Shown here piece by piece: positions 51,131 through 62,300 of a stretch of 64,000 nt of DNA. Both the position numbers and the translations under genes were made by a program. The number at the start of each line of letters is the position of its first letter. The stretch's first letter is position 1. The notes beneath the pieces were generated by a model. It was not told the DNA's origin, ran no database searches, and saw only the letters and a list, made by a program, of their open reading frames with translations. Source of the stretch: Henricia sp. BOLD:AAB3569 (lineage: Eukaryota; Echinodermata; Asteroidea; Spinulosida; Echinasteridae); NCBI GenBank assembly GCA_037783545.1, contig JBBELK010000293.1:744001-808000 (forward strand). Direction: 5' to 3'.

Positions 51131-51600
51131 CAATAACTCGACATCATTTCTCTCTTATTTAACTCCCCCTAAAATGTAGAAAATGTGCCTAGGCCTGTCC
51201 CACTATTTTCAGTTCTAAGGTTTTAGTGATTTTTACCTCGTTCACTCTTCTCACTTATTATGAAGAATGACTTGAGCTGTATGACATCCGTGTCAGATCA
51301 CTTTATCGAACTAAGAGGCATGTCACTGGTGTGAATGAGGTTTTTGCTATCTTGAGTACTAATTCTAATCTTACAAATTTTTTTTTGAGGCACAATCTTT
51401 GTTATACTTAAATTTATCTCTGCCCACATTGATTCTTTCATAAAATGTAAAATATTCATAAAACGTCTGAAATTTACATGCAATAAAATTAATTGTTGCT
51501 TGAGGTAAATTTAACATGTCAGTCATACTTCATTTGGGGAAAACTTGTTTTTGATAATGTTAAATTTGCATGGTTTTATTAGAAATTACTCTCAATTTTA
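51131..51600. other. Intergenic, no gene seen
   Basis: AT-rich; nothing supportable. Confidence 0.35.
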
Positions 51601-51603
51601 AAC

Positions 51604-52050
51604 CTTTCTAAACTCCTCAAAAAAAGTTTGTAAAGTCAAGTTTGACTGACGATTCTCTCTTCTTACTAAATCATTTCCCTTGAATTTGGTATAATTGGAA
51701 AGCCCTGTTATTCCTCTTTACAGTGATGTGTCATTTGTTATGATTAATCAATAGCGGAATACAGGGGTGGGTGGAAAGTGAAATGTCACAAAATTCACTG
51801 CTATTGTCATGCAGTGCATTCCCCTTTTGCTTGGAGAATGTGTCAATGCACTTTTTGACATAAAATTTGGGACATTTCACTTTACACCCGCCCCTGTATT
51901 CAGCTGTGCTGAACATCCCCCAATTGCTTAATCGTAACAAATGACACATCATTGTAAAGAGGAATAACAGGGCTTTCCAATGATATCAAATTCAAGAGAG
52001 AAATCGTCAGTCAAACTTGACTTTCCGAACATTTTTTGAGGAGTTTATAT
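51604..52050. mobile_element. Long-palindrome MITE ~445 bp
   Basis: AAACTCCTCAAAAAAAGTTT faces AACATTTTTTGAGGAGTTT. The arms match over about 180 bp each (GTCAAGTTTGACTGACGATT; CCCTGTTATTCCTCTTTACA; ACAAATGACACATCA). Confidence 0.85.
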
Positions 52051-52154
52051 ATACTCTTACAAAAAAAGAAATGCCATTGTCTTAAAATGTAAATTCTTGA
52101 TCAGAACAGAAGTTTGTTGAATACAGTGAACTTGTGGATAACAAGGCACTGATT

Positions 52155-53125
52155 GACCAATCACTTTGGAATCGCTTTCAAGGCTGTTCCGCTTTAGTGA
52201 TTATTTATGGGTCCATAAGAACCTGTTTGAACAATGTGATTCCCACGGTAATGAACTGTGACATTTTCTGTTTCTGGGAGAATCCTGCAGTTAACAGTTG
52301 GGAACTTTTGCTAAATGTAGATTGAACGAAATCAAGCTACTGTTTGGCCGCCGCTTTGAGCTGCAATAGCTCAATCGAGCTGCGGAATGGAGTACGGGCT
52401 TTGTTTGAATGGGTTCGCGCATGCTCTATTGCGATAAATTGGATAATTCTTAAACAGCGCAAGCCGAGAAAAAGGTCCATTTTACGTACAATTTTGCTGA
52501 TCATCCAAAGTAGGGCTGCATTCCCAATATGCGAACATTTCAAACGTTTGCCAACAACAGGAACTTGGCTTTCCATAGACGCGTGCACAAAAGCATTGAA
52601 ACCAGTGGCGAACGTTGGCAACGTTTGCGTAAGTAGAACGCAGCCCAGTATTACAGGCACGCTCCAGAATGTTAAATAATGTGAACAGAAATACCCCTAT
52701 TCTCAGTTTGTATTTTGTAAACTTTTAACGATTGATTTTCTGTTGACGTTTATCATGCACGCTCCGCAGCTTGCATATCATCATCGCACACGCCTCTGCA
52801 CCACCATGGACACGGCATCCGGCTGGTCTGGCCTGGCGTGATCAATGCGCCCTTCCATTGGGCAAAATCCCTCAATGTAGCGATTACGTTCAATCTAGCG
52901 AAAGTTCCCAACTGGTTAAGGGCTCTCAAAAAACTAATTTTCTTGGTTTATCAACCCGATTGAACCTGTGTGGGATGAGCTGACCTCTGCATCAGTACGT
53001 CTCCAACACAGTCCCAGAAAGGAGGCACTTCAGGCAGTGTGGCGCACCCTGCCTTAGCGGCTCTTACGGAGGCCAGTGCAGTCGGCCTTACCACTAGAGG
53101 TGGTCATACGCATTGCTGACCAATA
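52155..53125 (+). pseudogene. Tc1-type transposon relic with nested element
   Basis: 52155-52290 and 52920-53125 together match the relic at 1-174 plus 710-850. In the right part the frame NPIEPVWDELTSASVRLQHS then ...ALQAVWRTLP and a stop is the C-terminal end of a Tc1/mariner-type transposase (NPIE..W motif holding the third acidic catalytic residue). Confidence 0.7.
52291..52919. mobile_element. TTAA-flanked element inside the Tc1 relic
   Basis: TTAA CAGTTGGGAACTTT... and ...AAAGTTCCCAACTGG TTAA. The subterminal TAGATTGAACG is matched by CGTTCAATCTA. About 625 bp. Its removal restores the relic order seen at 1-160. Confidence 0.85.
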
Positions 53126-53218
53126 AAATGTTACATTTCTCAGCCACGACCAGAACTTCTTTTTTTTTTAATTTAAAAATTTGTCATGCGTGCATATTTA
53201 TACATGATTGTAAAACAT

Positions 53219-53390
53219 CTAAGTGAGTTTATGGTGATGATGACAACACGGGCAGTCTCGTTGAGCGTTAGAGCAAAGAGCGCCCTCAGTGTTGACATTG
53301 GTGCAGTGCGCAGAGCTTGTTGTGGGGTGATCGTGGCCCAAGTAATCGTTTGACAGTTCCTGGTGTGGTCTGTGGTGGGGATGGGATTGT
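53219..53390 (-). CDS. Coiled-coil gene terminal exon I
   Basis: 172 nt; acceptor tttcattcctcag. Encodes (R)QSHPHHRPHQELSNDYLGHD..., ending CPCCHHHHKLT and TAG. The phase fits exon H exactly. No clear polyadenylation signal was seen in the next 200 bp. Confidence 0.65.
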
Positions 53391-56300
53391 CTGAGGAATG
53401 AAAGTACATGACCTACATGTGCATACATGTACAAATAAAGTAATACAAACTTGTGTGCTGGGGTTGGGTGGGGAGGGTGTTTGATCGATTCCTAGTGAAA
53501 GGGAAGCATGTTAAAGGGGCAATCAGAGTTTATTTCTCCACTTTTAACGAGAATAAAAAGGTATTGTATTGATCCTCGGTTACTAGAGAGACAAATTCCG
53601 AATAAAAAATAAGAAAATTCCAACCCTGTTGAAAATTAAGGACCATTTTTCATCGTACGTTTACCTTCCAAATATGCGAACCGACGGACGGATTGTGTGA
53701 ATCTTTGCGCAGTGAACAGCGCCCTCTGTAGTTCAGGTCCAACATTTTGGCTGTTTTCAAAACCACCGTCTTTGTCTGTGGCTCCGGCCTGGTGTATCCC
53801 AGCAATATTAATGGATTAAGAAACATCTTGGGCCAATGCTAATTTGAGCATATTTATTAACACCAAGAGAATCCACGAAGGTAAACTACACACAAAGGAA
53901 GACATCGAATTCAAAATACCAAGCCTGAACAGATTCTGCGCGTATGTCGACTCATCCAGACGATCACGTGCATAGCTACGCCCTGGTTACTGCTATTTGC
54001 ATATAAATTTCCCGCTGACCCGATACAGACTTTTCATTGGGAAAATACTCAAAAATCATAAAGTGGATGCATCTAAAAAAGGTAGGAAGATTGTTTTTTT
54101 TTTCATAGACTATCGCCTGGTTCAAATAAATCATGATTTTTGGCGAGGCCCAGTCTTCGGACAGTACAAACTCTGATTCCCTCTTTAAAGGAAGTACATG
54201 TATATGCACCATATACAATAATTACAAAAAGAAATGGTGCAAGTTATCACCAAAAAAACGCCAAATAAAAAAATTAGTAGTTTCTCATCCCGTTTTTTTT
54301 TTAAGAGGTTAGTTGTGGCCATTGTGGCTGCGTTCGGGCGTGTACTCGTGTCAACACGATCATACTCCTGCGTGCGCGAACGGTATGCTATCGGTACTCC
54401 CCAACAAATGGGGAGTGCGCTCTTACTCCTGACGAGTGTCATGTGATTTGTATGAAGATGGCGGGATATAGGTTGGATTTTTGGTGAATTTGCTCAACGT
54501 GTCAATTGAATAACTGAAACAACAACTCACTAGGGTTTGTTTTAGACGGCATCAAAGGTTCTCACGACTTACGGTCTGTATTTTCTTCAATTTCTTGTGA
54601 GCAGTGAAACGGCGTTTTTTGTGTAGTCATGGCAAGAGACGGCCATCTTGACCGATGGCCATTCGCTCATCATGCGGACTGCGGACTGACCCGAGTGCAA
54701 TGCACACGCATTACTCTGAAGTAGCGAGAACTGCACACCTGAACGCAGCCTGTAAGTCCTGGAACAAGTGCTTAATTGGCCAAGACGCCAGGGCTACTCG
54801 CCATGGAGACTGAACTGTGGGCGATGTGCATTTGTGACGTGTACTGTATTGTGTGAAGAAATTGCACGAACGCACGCTTGCCAGATCGATTTTTCAGATC
54901 ATTGCCAGATCATTTTTTATACAAAAAAATACTTTAAAAAATGTTTGTTATAATCACGTTTACTTTCTAATGCACACGTGATGGCATTCTTTTGAATTAC
55001 ACATACTACTTTCAACTGACCTGACATCATAATGTAGATTGGTTGCAAGTTTGGTGTTTGTCGCCCTCAATTGATCCAGTTCTCTTTGCTGCGTGCATCT
55101 GTATCAGATTTCAAATGGCTAAAATTTAATTATGTAAACGATTGGAAGGCAGGCAAAAAGTCTTTTTACAAAAAGATATTTGTCTAAGCATCTGGGATTC
55201 TGGGGCCGTATTCATAAAACACACTTAACTTAAGTGCAATACTTACACTTAACTTTTAAGGGATTCCCTTAACTAAGTGATATCCCTTAAGTGATATTAA
55301 AAAAACACTTAAGTGTAATCCTGAAAATTTCCCTGTATTTAAGGGAATCCCTTAGCCAAGTTGCACTTAAGTGTGTTTTATGAATACGGCCCCAGATGTA
55401 TTTTTGGAATTTGTATTTTTTCAAATGACTTTCTTCACCTATTCCTGTGACAAGGTGTCGAACACAACACCTGGTATGATGCCTGATCACCATTGAAATG
55501 AAACAACCAAACTTGGGATGAGAGCAAAATAGTAAGGGCATTAATAATCAGGATTTGAACCCGAGACCTCTGACTCACTAGTCAGAGGTCTCGGGATCGA
55601 ATCCCGATAAGGCCCTTACGATTTTTCTCTCATCCCAAGTTTGGTTGTTTCATTTCAATGGTGATCAGGCACCATACAAGATGTTGTGTTTGTTACTTTT
55701 CCCACTTGCGCTACCATGCAACACCGAGAGAAAAATTGGGTCCATAGGGAAAACCTGAGGGAGTACAACTGTGCCTTATAGCTCAGCTGGTAGAGCGTCT
55801 GCCTAGTGAGTCAGAGGTCTCGGGTTCTAATCCCGATAAGGCGGCTCTTACAATTTTTCTCCCATCCCAAGTTTGGTTGTGACAAGGTGTGCCTGTCATG
55901 CAGATACACTTGTCTAATCATATACAGAATCATTCAAGCGGAATGCATACCCTCAATAAAATATCTGCGTACACCCCACAATATCCCTAACTTTTTGTGA
56001 GTAGTGTATCTAAAGAGGAATATTGGTAGCCTGCAATTTTTTATTTTTTGTCTATGTCAGCTCAAGAAAATTATTTGTAGGTGATTGCAAATGATAGAAT
56101 ATGGACCTTTAAATGAGTCATTAGGCGAGTTTTTATTGAGACCCATTTACTGGATAATGCCGGAAAAGACAGAAAATTTGCTCAGTAGAAACATGTCTTA
56201 CCCGATATTTTCCAGTAAATTGTGAGGAGAATTTTCCCCGGCAATTTTCCTTCGTGAGGAAGGGGAATTTATCCAGGGAATTTATCCGGTAAGCGTCAAT

Positions 56301-59300
56301 AGAAACGTGCACACACCGTTCCGCCTGAGTGCGCATACAGGGGAGAAAACATAAACATATGACCGCACAATTAGTGATCCAATTAATGCCTGTGCTTGAC
56401 CCCTGCATGTGACCGTTATTCAGCAAACTCATGAAGCGTGACGAAGGCCAGCAAACTCATGAAGCGTGACGAAGGCCAGCAAGCTCTGCTATTTTCTTGA
56501 TAGAGCAGCTCAGTAGAAACTTAACGTTACCCGCTATTTACCTGTAATGCGCTTGTGCAACAAGGCCTGCCAAATTGCTTCGTCGAACGTAAGGAAGCGT
56601 TCTCATTACAAATTTTCTTTATCGAATGAAGCGATTTATTTATCGAATGAAGCGATGTCTTCGTCGAATGAAGCTATTTGCTTCATCGAATGAAGCGATT
56701 ATAATCATCGTCGAATGAAGAGGCGTGCGTTCACATCAGGAAAACTCTTCGTCGAATCATCGTTGAATCATGGTCCAAGGAAGCGATATCTCTAGTGAGA
56801 ACGGGGTCTATGTTTTACTCACATTTTATTTCTGAGAGCTTCGGACAGTTTCACGGTGTTGGTCTGCAGGTTCTGTTGCCATTGTGACAATTGTGAATTT
56901 ACTTGCTCCAGCTGAAAAAATGAAAAAGAAAATGTAGTGGTAATGTTTCGCCACTGATTAAAAAGAAGGGGAAAAAAATGCAAATTCTGACCAAAAGATC
57001 AAGGAGGCTGAGAGATGTAACATTTTATTGGCCGCATTCCATGCATAGAACTTATTCAGACGACACGATTGTACCGTTCAAATGCGTGAATAGAGTCTGT
57101 GAGCTCTACATGGTAATACTCCTCACAGCCCCTTCCAGTTCATAATTTAATTTCTGCCATTTTATCCCAATTACATCATCTAATACATCATAACTGGCTC
57201 TACATTGTTTATGCCATCAGTTGTTAGTTTTGTGATTAACACAGGTAAGAATGGCATACTACGGTATGTTACAGTACTAGTTTGACCCCATTAGACACGA
57301 CGTTCGTTTTTGCATTTAGGGAGGAGGAGGGCCAGGTTAGGCGTATCTCATGAAGCCCTTCATTTCTTGGAGGTTTAAAACACATAAATGATGCTTAAAG
57401 AACATGTGTTTAAAAATCAAACAACTTGAATACGTGAAGCATTACAAGCCCTCAAAGTCTCTGAAGTGTAAATTTGAATTTCCGGAATTGCCCCTGAAGG
57501 TAACATGCAGAAGAGAAGATTTTCAAAAAAAAATGACAAATTTATTCCTGCTTTACCCTTGTTTTCCTCTCTATATCTAGCTCATCCCTGATCCTTTCTA
57601 GGTCTCTGCTAGTTGACTCCTTGGCTAAGTGTTCCTTATGGAGCTGTCCGCTCACTGCCTGGTAGTCCTGCCGTAGCTGGGCCGTGGTGTTCAATAGTGT
57701 CTGGTTGGTGTGAGTTAGGCTCTTAAGATGCAGTTGGGATTTCTCCACGGTCGCTTTGGCCTGGAAAAAAATAAATGATTTTTTTATAAATGTTTTTAAA
57801 AATTCATTATTATTACTTTTTTATGCAAGTCATCCAGTACAAGGCCACTCAATTAATGTAGGGGGGGATTCACAAGGAGCCTTTTGGCGCGTAAATTTGA
57901 CATGCATTGGTTTCAGGGAATTTTAAGTGAAATGAAGCACTGAAAAATCATAGAATCACAAAAAAAAAAAAATTTTGTCCAAGATGATTTTGCCTCTTTT
58001 CACTCAAAAATCTTTCCAAACCAATTTTTCTGAAAGCGACATGCGTCAAATTTAGGGACTGCCCTAAGTTGTCAACATTTTCACGGTTCTACAAAGTGTA
58101 GGAGGGAGAGGTCAGGTCAGGTGTGGGAGCATGTGCCGCAGCGGCACTTCACCGCGTTCATCTTCCTCCACCCAGTCGCCGGACCCATCCCCCACCCCTC
58201 CCTTTTCAACACTTGCATGGACTGGATTGTGGGACGGATGGTGGGAGGGACCGACTGTGGAGTGTCGTTCAGTTATGTTCAGATCACTAATCTGGACTTC
58301 GCCGATGACGCTGTGATCTTTGCCGAGACGATGAAGATTCTGATGGAAATTTGTACACAGGGTTTTTAGAAAGGCATGTTGTCACACTATTTGTAACCCG
58401 TTTTGGGCCTAAGTTATCTCTTCAAAACAACTTAAAAACTAATTTCTTTTATTTTGAGACCAGACAAATTGAAGGTATTTCCTGGAAAATATTGTTTGTG
58501 TTGCCAAAATGCCCCCTTTACTATGGAAAGTCCCAGTTACGATCAGATAAATTCGGTCCAATCTGTGCAACATCCAACTCATTTTTATAGAGCAAGTTTT
58601 CCCCCCATCCCATATTTTGTTATTTGATTTCCACAGTGATTTGACACCATATAAAATACTGCATTTAGCCTGACCTAGAGCAGACTCTTGACCGCTTACG
58701 CCACTTGTCATACCTCACTAAGACTATCAGCCATCTGTAGTTTCTGTCGCTTCCATTGCTCGCGCCTAGCATCCAGTTTCTCATTTGCTCTCTCCAACTC
58801 TTGCTCTGCCTCTGATTGGCTGTGCTGGGACGCCTCCAGGGCGCGGCGTAACCCACGGACATCCTCTGCTTGGCTACGGTTCTCGGTTCGTAAATCCTGG
58901 ACTGCAGAGACCATCTGTTGAAGATCTCTCTCTTGGGACATGAGTTGGGATTCCAGCATGGAGTGTTTACTGCAGGGGTATGAAATCTCTGATTTTTAGC
59001 AAATTTCTGCCTTTTATATTCTACCGACGGACCAATTTTTTAAAATCCTGAGCATGGAAAAAGTGCCCTTTATTGACTGATTTAGAAATGTCACAAAGCA
59101 GAGAGCAAGTTCGTTTGAGCGGCTATAGTTTTAAAAAGGCCTCATAGATGATCTGTTTTTTAGCGATTCTGGGAATAAAAACCATTATAAATCAAAAGAA
59201 AGACATCAACAAACTCATCCACGTCTTCTAAAAACATAAAAATCAATATGCGTTTTACCGGTCTCAGCTGGGTGTTTTAAATATTCATTTTCAGTTGGTC

Positions 59301-62300
59301 GCGTACTCTGTGGCTCGCGTCATACTGCGTGTGTGCGTGACCCACGCGATGCATTAAAAAAATGCATCGCATTTGGAACAGCATACATGCAGTACACAGC
59401 GCCCATTTCGGACCGCCCAGATAAGAAGTAAATCGTTCGCAAACGATCTAAATAATTTCATCTTCATGAACTATTTTCTGGTAAAATTATATCATCTCGG
59501 GTGGAAACGTTTAATTGGATAGTTGCTACCAGTTCAATCTTTACTTTGAGTAAGATTTTCCCTGTCAACTCATAAATTATCTTTTGGTGTCATTCCAAAT
59601 GATACAGTGAGCCTTTAACTACAGTCTCTCAATCGAACTTGCTCAAACTTGTGCAAGAATACAGGGGGAGTCAGAAAAAATGCTCTTTTCTGTTTCCGAA
59701 TGTTTTATCTCCAAAAATAGTCTCTCATAATTTCTTTTTGACTATGCAATCATGTTGATATGGTTACTGAGCATATCTGATGAATGAATCATTGATTTAT
59801 GGTATTGCATTACAAGATAAAATTGTGCCCATCTTTGTAATGCAATACCATGCTCAGTAACTACATCAACATGATTGCATAGTAAAATAGAATATTACAT
59901 ATATTCAAGAATGTCACGTACCTTCTCTCTTGTTCAAGTTCATCCACCAGTGCGTCTCTCTCCCTCGTTAGTTCTCTCTCATTCTTCAGGGCATCTTCCT
60001 TCAGACTCTGCTGCCTTACCGCCTCCTGGCGTAGTCTGTTCTCAAGACATCGGTTCTGCTGCTCAGCCGCTGTCAACCGGACGTTCAGATGATGGATTCT
60101 CTCTTTGGACTCGAAGGATAGAGTGTCCAGTTTGCTCTGTAGGTGGTTAGAGCTGATAGCTTCGTCTGTTGCTGCTATGGGAGCCTGGGCTTGTTCTAAT
60201 TCTGCAAAGCCAAAGATTTCACGTTTATTCTTTCCAGTGTATGGAATGTCACGTTGTGCACCTACTAAAATGTAATGCACAAAGCATAGAAGTTGAAAGG
60301 CAAAAAAAAGGTAAAAAAAAAACAACAAATAGTACACACACCTGCACCTGGACAGCATGCGGTGACACAATGACTGCACATGCTGGTATCTCAACAGTGC
60401 ATATTGGCACCTTGATAATGCACCCTGACGGTGCACGCAGGCACCCTGGCAGCACACGCCGGCACCCTGGCGGCACACGCCGGCACCCTGGCGGCACCCT
60501 GGCGGCACCCTGACGGCGCACGCCGGCACCCTGACGGCGCACGCCGGCACCCTGACGGAGCATGCCGGCACCCTGACGGCGCACGCCGGCACCGTGACGG
60601 CACACGCCGGCACCGTGACGGCACACACCAGCAATCTGACAGAGCATGCCGGCACCCTGACGGCGCACGCCGGCACCGTGACGGCGCACGCCGGCACCGT
60701 GACGGCACACACCGGCAACCTGACAGAGCATGCCTGCACCCTGATGGAGCACGCCGGCACCCTGACGAAGCACGCGGCACTCTGACTGAGCACGCCGGCA
60801 CCAGGACTGAGCATGCCGGCACCCTGACGGCGCACGCAGGCACCCTGACGGCGCACGTCGGCATACTGACAGTACACTGATGGCGCACGCTGGCACCCTG
60901 ACAGCACACGTTTTGGGATGCAGTCGTTCAACAAGCCTTTTCGGTTGCAGCATACGTATTTCGGTATTGTGCTGTCTCCCATACAAAACAACAGGAGAAA
61001 ACCTATGGTACCAACCTTTTTGTTTCTGATCCAGTTTTCTTTTCAAGTCCTTGGACAGCTGTTGATGTCTCTGATCATGGGCTATGAGATTCTGATATTC
61101 CTTGGTCAATGTAGTTAGCTGGGACAGAATATGGGCCTCTAGCTGGACAGCAGCCAGGCGCTGATCCTAAAAATTGAAAGGAGGATCATATTTCCATGAA
61201 GAGCATGCGTCGATTTTACTCAAAAACTTGCCTTATAGGTCCAATATATCATTTGTAGACTTTTCAGTAAACCAAAACATCATCCATTTCATTATCCTTT
61301 TGACAAAGTGACGATCTGGCCACTGTCTAAAAATCTTTTTTAGAAAACAAATTATAATTGTTTGAATGCAGAATAATTATATTAAGTTAATACGGCAGTG
61401 TTGCCTCAATGCTGTTGACATTTTGTTTAATGAAGACAATTTTTTGTCACTTTGTCAAAATGCAGAATCGTGTGGAACGCATACGTTAGCTACAGTATTC
61501 GTGAGTTCGTCAAAATGTGAGAGCTTGTGTGCACACATTCGACACACAAAACCCAGAATTGTCATTTCATCAAAACTTCCATTTTGTGTGTTGACAAAGC
61601 GGTATTTATCACTTTGCCAAAACCACATAGAGACAATCCAGCACATTCGTCAATTTCTTTTTAAAAATCTTAATTAAAAATTTAGTTTTATCCCGCGAGA
61701 GTTAGACCCGTTTCAAACGTCACGCTTGTGCCGTGTCAAATAAAATTCAATTTAGCGTGACGGTAGCACGGCGTAAGCACGGCAGTGGTTTCAAATGTCG
61801 AACTCCCAGTCGAACTTACATGTAAATACATCCAACATGGCGAATGAGTCGTGTGCACGTCATGGACGTTGTGCATGTGCGTTTTCCATTCTGTCCATTG
61901 TAGGTCGCCATATTTATTTTTGAAGCGCTTGTTTGTTGGTTATTTCTTTGCTCGCATACGCGCTGCGAGCATGCGCATTCCTAATTGTGAACAAAATTGC
62001 GGCCCAACTTCGAACTGGAATTAAATTGGACACGACTAAATTGAGTTAGCACGGCAGACCCTGTCGAGCTCAATTCTTCTGCCGTGCCGAATTCAATTTG
62101 CCGATCCAAATGTTTTCAAAAAATTGAGTTGAATTTAATTTGACACGGCACAAGCACGTCGTTTGAAACGAGCCTTAGCTTAGGGCATAATTTTACATAA
62201 GAATATGGCAAATAAAGAAAAACCGTAAAAATAACCCTTGCCATATTTGTCACTTCTTCAAATCGGTGACGATTTTTCAATTCAAGTTTATTTTTCAAGG

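Noticed and set aside
59861..60991. 376-codon minus-strand frame with repeated CAV.VPA
   Set aside because: It is the 21-bp minisatellite read through an intron plus exon D; splice sites show that only 59922-60201 is exonic.
60249..61109. 286-codon minus frame with CRQGAGV repeats
   Set aside because: Same minisatellite in another frame, fused by chance to exon C.
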